A stretch of DNA of 64,000 bases from Danxiaibacter sp048498555 (GCA_048498555.1 JBEHXT010000006.1:124001-188000); one strand, 5' to 3'; positions 7,244-16,655 are shown, counted from the first letter of the stretch. The notes: generated from the sequence alone by a model not told the origin. Numbers and translations are program-made.

Positions 7244-8413
7244 ATGATTACACAAAGATCATTACCATTTTTATTAATAGCGATGCTGACAGGTTTGTCG
7301 GTAAAATCATTTTCGCAGGATAAAAACCTGTGCCGGGGTGATTACTGGACGGAAGACCAGGCGGCTGTGATCATGAAAAAATGGGCCACTGAATGGAAAA
7401 CAAAAGCCGATTGGGAGAAACGCGCCGGAGTGATCAGGGAGGGATTGATCAAAGGCATGAAGCTGGACCAGATGCCTAAAGTGGATAATAATTTCAACAC
7501 GATAATTCACAGTACGCACAACATGGACGGATATATCGTGGAAAACATTGCCATCGAAAGTTTTCCGGGGTTCTATATTACCGGCAACCTTTACCGGCCC
7601 GCAAAAGCCGATAAAAAATGCCCGGCAATTCTAAGCCCGCACGGCCATTGGGCCGACCGACGGGTAAGTGCTGACGTACAAACACGTTGCGCCTCGCTGG
7701 CCAAAATGGGTGCTGTTGTGTTTGCCTATGATATGGTTGGCTATACCGATTCTAAACAAGTTGATCATAAAATTCAGATTGCTTTGTTATTGCAGACATT
7801 TAACAGCAAACGCGTGCTGGATTACCTTGTTACGAGGCCCGATGTTGATCCTGAAAAAATCGGTATCACCGGCGAATCAGGGGGCGGAACACAGACGATC
7901 TTGATTACGGCTCTTGATAACCGAATTAAGGTTTCAGTGCCTGCAGTGATGGTTTCCGCGTACTTTTTTGGTGGTTGCGTCTGCGAAAGCGGGATGCCGG
8001 TACACAAAAGCGATCATCACCAAACCAATAATGTTGAAATTGCTGCTTTATGCGCTCCACGCCCTATGTTGCTGATCTCTGACGGGGGTGACTGGACCAG
8101 GAATGTACCTAAAATTGAGCTCCCGTATATTGATAAGGTGTATGCCCTTTACAATGCTGAAAGCAAGTTAGGGAACGCCCATTTCCCCGGCGAGCGCCAC
8201 GGATATGAAGCAAGCAAAAGATTCCCGATGTACAATTTTTTCGATACTTATCTTGGTTTGGATGCCGGGCGCCTTTACAAAAACGGGTTTGATGAAAGCT
8301 TTGTAACGATTTTACCAAAAGAAGCGTTGCTGGTTTTTGATGATGCACATCCTATGCCCGCTAATGCTTTGAAAGGGGATGAAGCCGTCCTGAAATATTT
8401 GAACCTTAAATAA
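7244..8413 (+). CDS. Secreted acetylxylan-esterase-like alpha/beta hydrolase
   Basis: I chose the ATG at 7244 because it gives a signal peptide (MITQRSLPFLLIAMLTGLS...FSQ); an upstream ATG at 7214 is possible. The mature part is an alpha/beta hydrolase of the acetyl-xylan esterase/dienelactone hydrolase type. It has the oxyanion region SPHGHWADRR, the nucleophile elbow GESGGGTQT, an acid in LLISDGGDWT, and the catalytic His in GERHGYEAS. It probably removes acyl groups from plant polysaccharide or similar esters in the periplasm. It stands alone, with 218 bp before the next gene, which faces it. Confidence 0.75.
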   Translation: MITQRSLPFLLIAMLTGLSVKSFSQDKNLCRGDYWTEDQAAVIMKKWATEWKTKADWEKRAGVIREGLIKGMKLDQMPKVDNNFNTIIHSTHNMDGYIVENIAIESFPGFYITGNLYRPAKADKKCPAILSPHGHWADRRVSADVQTRCASLAKMGAVVFAYDMVGYTDSKQVDHKIQIALLLQTFNSKRVLDYLVTRPDVDPEKIGITGESGGGTQTILITALDNRIKVSVPAVMVSAYFFGGCVCESGMPVHKSDHHQTNNVEIAALCAPRPMLLISDGGDWTRNVPKIELPYIDKVYALYNAESKLGNAHFPGERHGYEASKRFPMYNFFDTYLGLDAGRLYKNGFDESFVTILPKEALLVFDDAHPMPANALKGDEAVLKYLNLK

Positions 8414-8630
8414 TCGCAGGTATACAATAACCAAACGATCGTGATTATTAAAAATGTGAGTGGCTAAATAAAGTGAACAATAGAAGCCGGTTTGTCCATT
8501 TATGCGGATTGGAGGATACTAAACAATTGAATAACCTTGTTTATGTATTGTATCAATAACAGCTGACTGCTATAGAATGGAGATCAAATATTTTTTATTC
8601 AATATTAATTATTCGGAGAGCGACTATTTT

Positions 8631-9284
8631 TTAGATCCACCAGGCAATCAATTCACAAATCACGCCTACCACAAATCCCGCATAAATCTCAAACGAAGTG
8701 TGCTCACTTAAGATCAATCTTGCAGAGCAAACCAGGCCCGCGATCAGGGTAACTACAGTGATGTCTTCACCCAAATGAATGGAGTAATTAAAACAGGCAA
8801 GAATAATTAGCAGCCAGCCGCCGGCGATGCCCATGGCGTGCATGCTTATTTTGAAGAAGTTGTTTAGTATAAGTCCGGCAATAGTTGTAAGAAAGCTTCC
8901 AAAGAAAAATACGCGCAGGATCTCAGGTTGCAGTTGTTCCTTGCTGAAGTTTTTGCTGAGGTACCACATCCACCAGTAAAAGAACATGGTGATGATGTAA
9001 GGAACAATTCTATCCTTTTGTGTGCGCAGGTAAATGTTGTTGATGAATTTCAGGCGCCATAGCAGGAAAACTGCGAAAGCCGGGAAAAATGCTGTCATCC
9101 AGAACACACTAAACACACGCAGCTTTAGCACATTTGCAGGGTAATTAAACTCGTAGGGGAACCGTACAATCAGCCACAGAAATACATAAGTAGGTATAAA
9201 CAACGGGTGAAAAGCATACGAAAGAAACTTAGCTGGAATTCTAAGCCATGAAAAAGTCTGCTGTTCCGTTAGATTACGTTCCAT
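8631..9284 (-). CDS. PAP2-like integral membrane protein, divergent
   Basis: This 217-residue protein has about six membrane segments. It aligns by pattern to the PAP2 lipid phosphatase family but with altered motifs: QKDRIVP in place of K-x6-RP, SMHAMG where PSGH is expected, and AR-x5-HTSFE where SR-x5-H-x3-D is expected. The central histidines are kept. It may be a weak or altered phosphatase, or a lipid-binding relative. It lies just downstream of rpoN on the same strand, 287 bp away. Confidence 0.6.
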   Translation of the reverse strand: MERNLTEQQTFSWLRIPAKFLSYAFHPLFIPTYVFLWLIVRFPYEFNYPANVLKLRVFSVFWMTAFFPAFAVFLLWRLKFINNIYLRTQKDRIVPYIITMFFYWWMWYLSKNFSKEQLQPEILRVFFFGSFLTTIAGLILNNFFKISMHAMGIAGGWLLIILACFNYSIHLGEDITVVTLIAGLVCSARLILSEHTSFEIYAGFVVGVICELIAWWI

Positions 9285-9511
9285 TGCGATTGAGAGATTT
9301 GCGGTGCAAGATAGGACTAAGTCAAAAGTAAAAATTCAAAAGTAAAAAGTTTAATGCGGGCAGGTACACGGCAATGAACAAAAAGCCTTCAATCCGTAAC
9401 TGGCACGAGAGGAGAGGTCTTTCGAATACAATCCTTCTAAATGTCGGGAGATACCTCCTATCGTCGGCATGACGTTCAATGCCCATCAGCGGTTAGTACA
9501 ATAGCATGTGA

Positions 9512-9569
9512 ACTGATAGCTAAAAGCTGATAGCTGACTGCTAACAGCTTTTCCTGATACCTGAAACCC
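9512..9569. repeat. GATAGCT/AGCTGA-type intergenic repeat
   Basis: Short repeats of the form CTGATAGCTAAAAGCTGATAG are followed by a CCTGATACCTGAAACC block. Related blocks occur at 8555, 32570-32610 (AGCTGACAGC type) and 19905-19945 (CCTGAAACCTGATACC type). These are dispersed non-coding repeats, some able to form hairpins. Confidence 0.4.
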
Positions 9570-9570
9570 A

Positions 9571-11064
9571 TTACAATTCCTTCCTCAACCTCGCCACCGG
9601 AATATTCAATTGTTCGCGGTATTTGGCGACGGTTCTCCTCGCAATGTTGTAGCCTTTTTCTTGTAGTAACTCGGTTAAACGTTCGTCGCTTAAAGGTTTG
9701 CGTTTGTCTTCCCCTTCAATCAAATCACTCAGAATCTTCTTCACCTCACGGGTACTTACTTCTTCGCCGCTTTCTGTACTTAACGATTCACTGAAGAAGA
9801 ATTTCAGCCTGTAAGTACCAAACTCGGTTTGCACAAACTTGCTGTTCGCCACACGGCTCACGGTAGATATATCGAGGCCGGTTATTTCGGCAATATCTTT
9901 CAGGATCATCGGTCGAAGGCTGGTTTCATCACCCGTAAGGAAAAACTCTTTCTGGTAGTTCATGATGGCATCCATCGTGCTTAACAGCGTATGTTGCCTT
10001 TGTTTGATCATATCAATGAACCACTTTGCGGAGTCAATTTTCTGCTTAATAAAAAGCACGGCTTCTTTCTGGCGCTTGTCTTTTTTACTGCCGCGGTCAT
10101 AATCCTTCAACATTTCCCTGTAACCTTCGCTAATGCGCAGGTCGGGGGCATTGCGGGAATTGAGCGTAAGCTCCAGCTTGCCCGCGTTATTAAAAATGAA
10201 GAAATCCGGAACAATATAACTTTCAGCCTTATTAATCTCGCCAACATTGCCGCCCGGTTTTGGATTGAGGCGGATAATGTCGGAGATCACATCTCTCAAA
10301 TCATCATCGGTCAGGTTAAGGCCGCGCTGAATTTTGTCGTAATGCTTTTTGGTAAACTCCTCGAAGTACTTTTCCATCACCTCAACGGCCATGAAAACAT
10401 CCTTTCCTTCGTTTTGCTGGCGCCTAAGCTGCAATAAAAGGCATTCCTGCAGGTCGCGCGCGCAAATGCCCGGCGGGTCAAACTGTTGAATCTGCTTAAT
10501 GATGCGCTCAATATCTTCATCCTCCACCATAATGTTCTGCCTGAAAGCCAGGTCATCAGAAATGGAAGAAATCTCTCTCCTCAGGTAGCCGTCATCATCA
10601 ATGCTACCCACTATCTGTTCAGCTATTTTATAATCCTTTTCGTTTAGCGACAACATCCCCAGCTGGTCAAGCAAATGCTCATGAAAACTCGCTTCAATTT
10701 TAAAAGGAATGGTTTTCTTCTCATCTGACTCGGGATAATTATCGTCCCGCAATTTGTAATCTGCAACCTCGTCGTCTCCATCCATCACATAATCGCTCAA
10801 ATCAATGTTTTCATATTCATCTTCACTTCCGTCACGGTCATATTCATCTTCTTCGGCGGCATTCGTAAACTCATCAACAGGTTCTTCATTAAAATTCTCG
10901 TCGTGCTCGTCCTCGCCCTGTTCCAGGGCAGGATTCTCTTCCAGCTCCTCCTTTATCCTTTCTTCAAGGTTGGCAGTAGGTATTTGTAGCAGTTTCATTA
11001 ACTGAATCTGCTGCGGGGAAAGTTTTTGTAAAAGCTTTTGTTGTAATGTTTGACTTAATGACAT
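9571..11064 (-). CDS. rpoN: RNA polymerase sigma-54 factor
   Basis: This protein has all three sigma-54 parts. Region I is Gln-rich with LSQTLQQKLLQKLSPQQIQLM. A long acidic region II follows (about residues 55-110, many Glu/Asp). Then come the core-binding domain (FDPPGICARDLQECLLLQ) and the HTH (DISTVSRVANSKF). The RpoN box near the C-terminus, ARRTVAKYREQL, reads the -24 element. I chose the ATG at 11064 because region I should begin there; the ATG at 11100 adds 12 unlikely residues. No activator gene of the NtrC type lies in the window. Confidence 0.95.
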   Translation of the reverse strand: MSLSQTLQQKLLQKLSPQQIQLMKLLQIPTANLEERIKEELEENPALEQGEDEHDENFNEEPVDEFTNAAEEDEYDRDGSEDEYENIDLSDYVMDGDDEVADYKLRDDNYPESDEKKTIPFKIEASFHEHLLDQLGMLSLNEKDYKIAEQIVGSIDDDGYLRREISSISDDLAFRQNIMVEDEDIERIIKQIQQFDPPGICARDLQECLLLQLRRQQNEGKDVFMAVEVMEKYFEEFTKKHYDKIQRGLNLTDDDLRDVISDIIRLNPKPGGNVGEINKAESYIVPDFFIFNNAGKLELTLNSRNAPDLRISEGYREMLKDYDRGSKKDKRQKEAVLFIKQKIDSAKWFIDMIKQRQHTLLSTMDAIMNYQKEFFLTGDETSLRPMILKDIAEITGLDISTVSRVANSKFVQTEFGTYRLKFFFSESLSTESGEEVSTREVKKILSDLIEGEDKRKPLSDERLTELLQEKGYNIARRTVAKYREQLNIPVARLRKEL

Positions 11065-11213
11065 CTCTCTAATTCCAAACTTTTTTACCTGTACAGGCAA
11101 CTTCCGGCAGTTAATTTGCCGGTTGTTAGTTAAACAAGCGCACGAAGGCTAATCAACACATTTATAATCAGATCGCGCTTCTTTTAATAAAAAAATACCT
11201 CAATAAATCTATC

Positions 11214-11221
11214 TAGCTTTG
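11214..11221 (+). promoter_or_regulatory. Bacteroidota -7 box (TAGCTTTG)
   Basis: The sequence fits the Bacteroidota housekeeping -7 consensus TAnnTTTG and lies 27 bp before the ATG at 11249. A matching -33 element is not obvious. Confidence 0.4.
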
Positions 11222-11248
11222 TAAAAATAATGCACAAATATCGCTTTC

Positions 11249-11539
11249 ATGCATAAAAGAACAATCATAACAGTTGTTAACTTGTTTTTGGCATTTACCA
11301 TAAAAGCACAGGTGAGTAAAGACAGTTTGCATTTTTTTCATTCTCCATTGTTTAATATAACCGATTCAGTAAAACGATCACCATTTTCAAAAGCATTTAG
11401 CCTGCCTGATAATTTTTACACAGGCAAACTCCCTTTTTTCTGTAACAAAGAGCTACAGGTTCAGAAATTAACAGGTATTGCTTTTAAGGTCAGGCTCGGA
11501 TCTATAGAATACGTTAATAAAATGGAAGGAAAGCAATAA
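11249..11539 (+). CDS. Small secreted protein of unknown function
   Basis: This 96-residue protein has a basic start and a hydrophobic core ending in IKAQ, a likely signal peptide of about 21 residues. The C-terminal half (NFYTGKLPFFCNKELQ, then VRLGSIEYVNKMEGKQ) resembles small conserved proteins I associate with this bacterial group, but no function is known to me. It has one Cys. A TAnnTTTG promoter box lies just upstream, and a hairpin terminator lies between its stop and the convergent gene. Confidence 0.55.
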   Translation: MHKRTIITVVNLFLAFTIKAQVSKDSLHFFHSPLFNITDSVKRSPFSKAFSLPDNFYTGKLPFFCNKELQVQKLTGIAFKVRLGSIEYVNKMEGKQ

Positions 11540-11554
11540 CAAAGCCAAACATTG

Positions 11555-11590
11555 AAAAAGCCAGGCTAACAAAAGTTAGCCCGGCGGTAT
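11555..11590 (-). terminator. Rho-independent terminator
   Basis: The stem GCCAGGCTAAC/GTTAGCCCGGC with an AAAA loop is followed, on the minus strand, by a T run (AAAAAG on the plus strand at 11555-11560). It ends the DegT aminotransferase transcript. Confidence 0.65.
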
Positions 11591-11601
11591 TTTGAAGACG
11601 T

Positions 11602-12819
11602 TTATGCAGTAACCGGCTGACTGGACAAGATTTTTTTAAGAACAGCAACCATTTTCTCCCCTTTTTCTTTTAATTGTTCTTCTGTCCAGGTTAAACCAAT
11701 TGCGGTTGAAATACAGCGGCTCATTACTTTATCGCTGGCGGAAAAATCCTGCGAACCCAATTTTCTTAAGCCATTTTCCTGGGCATCATTCAATTTATTC
11801 AACGCCGTAACATCCTTCAGGTGGTCCCATTTGCGGATGTAGTGCCAGTTATTGTCAAACCAATAAAAGTTGCCGGCAGCAATTCCCTGCGCCTTCATTT
11901 CTGTAATAAATGCCCTTGTTAATTCCTCTGTTGGTAAGAACCAGCTGAGGAAAGTGCAGCTATCACCCTGAGGATCAGGAATTACGCGGAAAGATACTTC
12001 CGGGATCTGTTGTAAGTATGAACGAAGTACTTCATGATTTTTTTTCTGAATTTCCAGGAAAGTTGCCAATTTTTTAATCTGGGCAAGTCCCACCGCAGCA
12101 TGTAGTTCACTTATGCGGAAATTTTGCCCCATGAATGGATGAAGGTCGGCACCGCGGTCAACACCTTTATGATCGTGTCCGTGATCGGTAAAGCCATCGC
12201 ATTTGGTATAAATGTCTTCGCTGTTCGTCAGCACAACGCCGCCTTCGCCGCAGGTGATGGTTTTTACGAAGTCGAAAGAGAATGTTCCGGCATCACCAAT
12301 TGTTCCAACACATTTTCCTTTGTATTTGGCACCAATGCTTTGGCATGCATCTTCCAGCAGTACCAGGTTATGCTGCTTACAAATTTGCTGCAAAGCATCT
12401 AAATCCGCCATGCTGCCGCACATATGCACGGGCATAATGCATTTTGTTTTTGGAGTAACTGCTTTTAACACTGCTTCAGGGTTTACGGTAAGCGTTTCAT
12501 CCACATCCACCAAAACCGGCACCGCGCCAACACTTAAAACAGCTTCAAAGCTTGCCACGAAAGTAAAAGAAGGCATAATCACCTCATCACCTGCACCAAT
12601 ACCCAACACCGTAAGAGCCGTTGTTAGAGCAGTTGTTCCGCTGGAGGTAAGCTGTGCATAGCCGGCACCAAACGTTTGTTTGATAGCGTTTTCAAGCTCA
12701 ACCGCTTTCCATATTCCTTTGCGCGGGCCGTCAAAGCCATAACGCATTAAAATACCTGTTTCCAGCACATCGTTTACTTCTTTTCTTTCTTCTTCTCCAA
12801 AAAATTCATAACCTGGCAT
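11602..12819 (-). CDS. DegT/DnrJ/EryC1/StrS-family PLP aminotransferase
   Basis: This 405-residue enzyme has the fold-type I PLP pattern. TSSGTTALTTAL binds cofactor phosphate, a LVLLEDACQSIGAKYKGK segment carries the PLP-pyridine Asp, and the lysine of FDFVKTITCGEGG (about K186) would form the Schiff base. Family members transaminate nucleotide-linked keto sugars for glycan or antibiotic sugars. No sugar-nucleotide genes are next to it, so the substrate stays open. It is monocistronic, with its own terminator on one side and an inverted-repeat element upstream. Confidence 0.85.
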   Translation of the reverse strand: MPGYEFFGEEERKEVNDVLETGILMRYGFDGPRKGIWKAVELENAIKQTFGAGYAQLTSSGTTALTTALTVLGIGAGDEVIMPSFTFVASFEAVLSVGAVPVLVDVDETLTVNPEAVLKAVTPKTKCIMPVHMCGSMADLDALQQICKQHNLVLLEDACQSIGAKYKGKCVGTIGDAGTFSFDFVKTITCGEGGVVLTNSEDIYTKCDGFTDHGHDHKGVDRGADLHPFMGQNFRISELHAAVGLAQIKKLATFLEIQKKNHEVLRSYLQQIPEVSFRVIPDPQGDSCTFLSWFLPTEELTRAFITEMKAQGIAAGNFYWFDNNWHYIRKWDHLKDVTALNKLNDAQENGLRKLGSQDFSASDKVMSRCISTAIGLTWTEEQLKEKGEKMVAVLKKILSSQPVTA

Positions 12820-12904
12820 ATAAATCAGTTTAGATTGTTCAAATAAATTTCAGGGCAAAAGTAACATTTAAACCATATAAGGGTAGTTGATCGAAGCGAA
12901 GTTT

Positions 12905-13029
12905 TTTGAACCATATAAGGCATATAAGAGCATATAAGTTCAGTGCGATCAACATTACATGATTTTCCTTTTGCGTCTTCAGAAACCCTATTGGCCTTAC
13001 ATGCCCTTATATGCCTTATATGGTTCAAA
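12905..13029. repeat. Palindromic element with 34-bp arms
   Basis: Arms at 12905-12938 and 12996-13029 are reverse complements. The outer 24 bases match perfectly and the inner 10 have two mismatches; a 57-bp spacer separates them. The motif CATATAAGGCATATAAG dominates the arms. A related ACCATATAAGG block lies at 12871-12881. The element could form a strong cruciform or RNA hairpin. It fills the gap between two divergent genes and has no coding content I trust. Confidence 0.7.
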
Positions 13030-13069
13030 TATTTCTTCTATGGTTTTGATTTTCTACTTTTAACTTCTT

Positions 13070-13597
13070 ATGGGTAAAATCGTATTATACATCGCACAAA
13101 GTCTCGATGGTTTTATAGCCGACGAAAACGGCAAATTTGATTTCCTGAATGATTTTATGCGCCCGGAAGAAGATTATGGCTATGCCGAATTTCTTAAAAC
13201 GCTTGGCGCAGTTATTATGGCAACCACTACTTATAAGGATATTCTTAACCTGGGCTTTTGGTATGATGGGCTGGAAAACCATATTTTTTCCAACCAGGTG
13301 CTCAGCGTTCCCGAAGGCAAAACCATACATCAGCATTCGGGCGATGCATCGGCGCTGGTGGCCGAACTCCGTCAAAAAGAAAAAGACACCTGGCTGGTAG
13401 GCGGCGCAAGCCTGGTTTCGCAGTTTTTAAATAAGGGTTTGCTGGATGAGCTAATGCTGGCCATCATTCCGAGAACGTTGGGCAAGGGCATTCCGTTATT
13501 TAAGGATGTGGCGGTAAGATATTCGCCCGAATTAAAAGGTAGTAAAGTGTTTGATGACGGCGTGGTAATGTTACATTATGTTTTTGCAAACAAATGA
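13070..13597 (+). CDS. Dihydrofolate-reductase-family protein (RibD C-terminal type)
   Basis: This 175-residue protein begins with IVLYIAQSLDGFIAD, the NADPH-binding start typical of the RibD_C/DHFR-like family. It has an IMATTTYKDIL helix, a VGGASLVSQFL loop for the cofactor phosphate, and a conserved PRTLGKGIPLF ending. Such proteins are NADPH-dependent reductases of mostly unknown substrate; few act as folate reductases. The gene follows the palindromic element, and the deacetylase gene follows closely. Three more relatives sit at 45-48 kb. Confidence 0.8.
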   Translation: MGKIVLYIAQSLDGFIADENGKFDFLNDFMRPEEDYGYAEFLKTLGAVIMATTTYKDILNLGFWYDGLENHIFSNQVLSVPEGKTIHQHSGDASALVAELRQKEKDTWLVGGASLVSQFLNKGLLDELMLAIIPRTLGKGIPLFKDVAVRYSPELKGSKVFDDGVVMLHYVFANK

Positions 13598-13636
13598 TAT
13601 TGTAATTTGCGCCCCGCAAACTATACCTTTCATAAT

Positions 13637-14404
13637 ATGCCGAACCTAAGGATGAATGTTTCATTACCCCGATGTGTAATCCTGATCGTTTTATGTGGCC
13701 TGGTCAAATTTTCTGTCGGCCAGCAGCCGGTGGCTCCGCAGCCTAATACAACAAAATATATTTATTTCACTTTTGACGATGGCCCATTGTTTGGCAGTGA
13801 CGGCGTAAACAGGGTGATTAAAGAGGAACAGATAAAGACGAATGTTTTTATTGTTGGCCAGCATGCCTTTAACAACAAAGCGTTGATGGATTTCTACAAA
13901 GGTTATCTCGCCAATCCGCTCATAGAAGTAGGGAACCACAGCTTTACGCACGCGAGCGACCATTATACCGCGTATTACAGCAACCCGGATAGTGTGTTGC
14001 GTGATTTTTTCAAATGCCAGCACACGCTTAATATACCTTACAAGTTTGCAAGACAACCGGGCAGAAACCAGTGGCGCCTTCCTTCTGTGAGAAAAGATGA
14101 CCTGAAAAGCGGCTCAGAAAGTGCTGACCTTCTTTACAAAAATGGATTTAAAGTCTACGGCTGGGATGTAGAATGGCAGCACAATAGCAGGACAAGCTCT
14201 CCCTTGCAATCAGTAGATGCAATGCTTAATCAAATTGACAAGCTATTTGCCTCTGGCAAAACCGTAAAACCGGGACACCTGATTGTGCTTGCTCACGATG
14301 AAATGTTCAGAAAGCCGGGCGATGAAGCCAAACTAAAGCTGTTGATTCAAAAACTGAAAGAAAGAGGTTACCGGTTTGAGCATTTAAGTAACTACCCCGG
14401 ATAA
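13637..14404 (+). CDS. Secreted polysaccharide deacetylase
   Basis: The CE4 signature is clear: TFDDGP near residue 46 (catalytic and metal Asp) and NHSFTHAS (metal His pair) about 60 residues later. RQPGRNQW and a late LIVLAHDEM follow. A hydrophobic stretch, CVILIVLCGLVKFSVGQ, is a signal peptide. The ATG at 13637 is likely; the one at 13652 gives a shorter signal. It would remove N-acetyl groups from chitin, peptidoglycan or xylan acetyls. It starts 39 bp after the reductase stop, so co-transcription is likely. Confidence 0.75.
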   Translation: MPNLRMNVSLPRCVILIVLCGLVKFSVGQQPVAPQPNTTKYIYFTFDDGPLFGSDGVNRVIKEEQIKTNVFIVGQHAFNNKALMDFYKGYLANPLIEVGNHSFTHASDHYTAYYSNPDSVLRDFFKCQHTLNIPYKFARQPGRNQWRLPSVRKDDLKSGSESADLLYKNGFKVYGWDVEWQHNSRTSSPLQSVDAMLNQIDKLFASGKTVKPGHLIVLAHDEMFRKPGDEAKLKLLIQKLKERGYRFEHLSNYPG

Positions 14405-14408
14405 TTTA

Positions 14409-14667
14409 TTTCACGCAAAGGCGCAAAGGAATTTCACGCAAAGGGCGCAAAGAAGAAGTTTCACGCGGCGAGCGCAGAGAAGCAGCGGCGCAGCGAATAA
14501 AGTTAGGCTCCTGCGAAAAATTTTGGAGCATCCAGTTTAACGTTGCGTCGTTGCTCCGCCGCGCTCGCTGCGAGAAACTAAAAATATGGTACACACAAAC
14601 GCATATGCGAAATTTAACCGTATTTCCTTTGCGTTTCCTTTGCGTTTCTTTGCGCCTTTGCGTGAAA
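14409..14667. repeat. Inverted-repeat intergenic region (TTTCACGCAAAG type)
   Basis: A perfect 20-bp inverted pair lies at 14409-14428 and 14648-14667. The left side also carries two more TTTCACGC copies (about 14432 and 14460), and the right side has repeated TTTGCGTTTC. The 315-bp gap has no gene I support. The pattern is a palindromic family often seen between genes in such genomes. Confidence 0.6.
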
Positions 14668-14696
14668 CCTCCTCAGTTCTTTGCGTGAAAACTTTT

Positions 14697-14704
14697 TACA
14701 TTTG
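14697..14704 (+). promoter_or_regulatory. -7 box (TACATTTG)
   Basis: It matches TAnnTTTG and lies 14 bp before the ATG at 14719, giving a short leader for the CocE-type hydrolase gene. Confidence 0.45.
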
Positions 14705-14718
14705 GCGAAACTTCTTTC

Positions 14719-16536
14719 ATGAAGCACGTCGTAATAGCTTTAATCATTTCTTTTTTCAGCCTTAACGTTTTTTCCCAGACCATCGATGCAGATTACCCGG
14801 CCTCAACTTATACCAAGATTGAACGCCAGATATCCATGCGCGATGGCATTAAGTTGTTCACCGCTATTTATATTCCTAAAGATACCACCACCAATTACCC
14901 TTTTCTTGTTTGCCGCACACCCTATTCCTGCTCACCTTACGGAGAGGATAAATTCCGTAGATCACTGGGGCCTTCGCCACAATTCGCTAAAGAAAAATAC
15001 ATCTATGTTTACCAGGATGTTCGTGGCAGGCATATGAGTGAAGGAGACTTTAAAGAAATGACGCCCTTTATTGCTAATAAAAGCTCAGACAAAGACGTAG
15101 ATGAAAGCAGCGACACTTATGATACCGTTGACTGGCTGCTAAAAAATATTGCGCACAACAATGGAAATGTCGGGCTGTACGGAATAAGTTACCCCGGTTT
15201 TTATGCAACCGCATCTTTACCCAATGCCCATCCTGCAATAAAAGCGGTTTCGCCGCAGGCGCCCGTTACAGATGAATTTGAGGGAGATGATGCTTACCAC
15301 CGTGGTGCATTCTTTCTGATGGATAACTTTGGCTTCCTTAATTTTTTTGATGGGCCGAGAGATGGGCCTCGGCAGGTAAATCCTCAGGTGGACGAAAACC
15401 TGAGCATTAAAGATGTAACTGATTTTTATACGGAGATGGGCCCAATCGCAAATGCCAACAAGAAATATTTCCACGGAAAAAGCGCTATATGGGATCAATA
15501 TTTACAACACGATACGAAAGACAGCTTCTGGCAGGCACGCAATATTCGCCCTCATTTAAAGAACATAAAGCCTGCTACCTTAGTGGTAGGCGGCTGGTTT
15601 GATGCGGAAGACATGTTTGGCGCATTAAAAACATACGAAGCAATTGAGCAGCAAAATACTACCAACAACAATTACCTGTTAATGGGCCCTTGGACACACG
15701 GCGCATGGGCAGGAAAAGAATGGAAAAATTTTGCTGGTTACAGTTTTGGGCAAAATGCTAACGAAAAATACCAGTCACTTATCCTAAGCTTTTTTAGTTA
15801 CTACCTGAAAAACGACGGAAAGTTTGACGCCAATGAAGCTACCGTTTTTGTAACAGGCACAAACGAATGGAAAAGCTTTGAACAGTGGCCGCCGAAACAA
15901 TCGCAGGATCAACAATGGTTTTTTAAAAAGCAACATGGCCTTGCTCTAGCCGGAGATTATACACCCGGCTTTGATTCCTATATTTCAGACCCAGCCAACC
16001 CGGTTCCTTATATCAACGAAAAATCGAGCGACCGAGTGAATGAATATATGGCTGCGGATCAATCCTTCGCTTCGAAAAGGCCGGATGTATTGTGGTTTGA
16101 AAGTGAAGTATTGCAAGCAGACATGACGATAGCGGGAGCCATTCATACTTCCATGTTTGTATCTATGACAGGCACGGATGCGGATTTCGTAGTAAAACTG
16201 ATTGATGTATTGCCTGACGATAATAAAACGCAGCAATTGGTTAGAGCGGAAATCCTCCGGGGAAAATTCAGAAACAGCTTTGAAAAACCGGAAGCATTTG
16301 AACCGGATAAAATAACCCAGGTAGACCTTACGCTGAACGATGCGGCGCATACTTTTAAAAAGGGGCATAAAATAATGGTGCAGGTGCAAAGCTCCTGGTT
16401 TCCGCTTGTTGACCGCAACCCGCAAAAATTCATGCGAATCCCAGAAGCAACAACGGCGGATTTTCACAAATCAACCATCAAATTCTATTACGGTCCTAAG
16501 TACAAATCCTTTATTTCTCTGCCAGTGTTAAAATAG
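14719..16536 (+). CDS. Secreted CocE/NonD-family hydrolase (S15-like)
   Basis: This 605-residue protein has a signal peptide (MKHVVIALIISFFSLNVFSQ). The X-Pro dipeptidyl-peptidase/CocE alpha/beta domain contains RTPYSC, a VYQDVRGRHMSEG strand and the nucleophile elbow GISYPG. The acid and base are probably VGGWFDAED and MGPWTHGAW. A C-terminal jelly-roll (about 400-600) is typical of this family. It should cleave acyl or peptidyl bonds of small substrates in the periplasm; the substrate is not predictable. It has its own promoter box, and the TonB receptor follows 119 bp later. Confidence 0.85.
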   Translation: MKHVVIALIISFFSLNVFSQTIDADYPASTYTKIERQISMRDGIKLFTAIYIPKDTTTNYPFLVCRTPYSCSPYGEDKFRRSLGPSPQFAKEKYIYVYQDVRGRHMSEGDFKEMTPFIANKSSDKDVDESSDTYDTVDWLLKNIAHNNGNVGLYGISYPGFYATASLPNAHPAIKAVSPQAPVTDEFEGDDAYHRGAFFLMDNFGFLNFFDGPRDGPRQVNPQVDENLSIKDVTDFYTEMGPIANANKKYFHGKSAIWDQYLQHDTKDSFWQARNIRPHLKNIKPATLVVGGWFDAEDMFGALKTYEAIEQQNTTNNNYLLMGPWTHGAWAGKEWKNFAGYSFGQNANEKYQSLILSFFSYYLKNDGKFDANEATVFVTGTNEWKSFEQWPPKQSQDQQWFFKKQHGLALAGDYTPGFDSYISDPANPVPYINEKSSDRVNEYMAADQSFASKRPDVLWFESEVLQADMTIAGAIHTSMFVSMTGTDADFVVKLIDVLPDDNKTQQLVRAEILRGKFRNSFEKPEAFEPDKITQVDLTLNDAAHTFKKGHKIMVQVQSSWFPLVDRNPQKFMRIPEATTADFHKSTIKFYYGPKYKSFISLPVLK

Positions 16537-16615
16537 CAACAGGCATAAAGCATTCATTATCAATGTCTGAAAATTAAAAAATCCTATAAATTAACATTTA
16601 AATACTATTAGTCTA

Positions 16616-16623
16616 TATATTTG
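16616..16623 (+). promoter_or_regulatory. -7 box (TATATTTG)
   Basis: It fits TAnnTTTG and lies 32 bp upstream of the TonB-receptor ATG. Confidence 0.45.
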
Positions 16624-16655
16624 GTAGGAATTATAGAAATAACACTCCACCAACT

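Noticed and set aside
12825..13028. 67-residue minus-strand frame between the aminotransferase and DHFR-like genes
   Set aside because: It lies almost wholly in the palindromic element and its composition is not protein-like.
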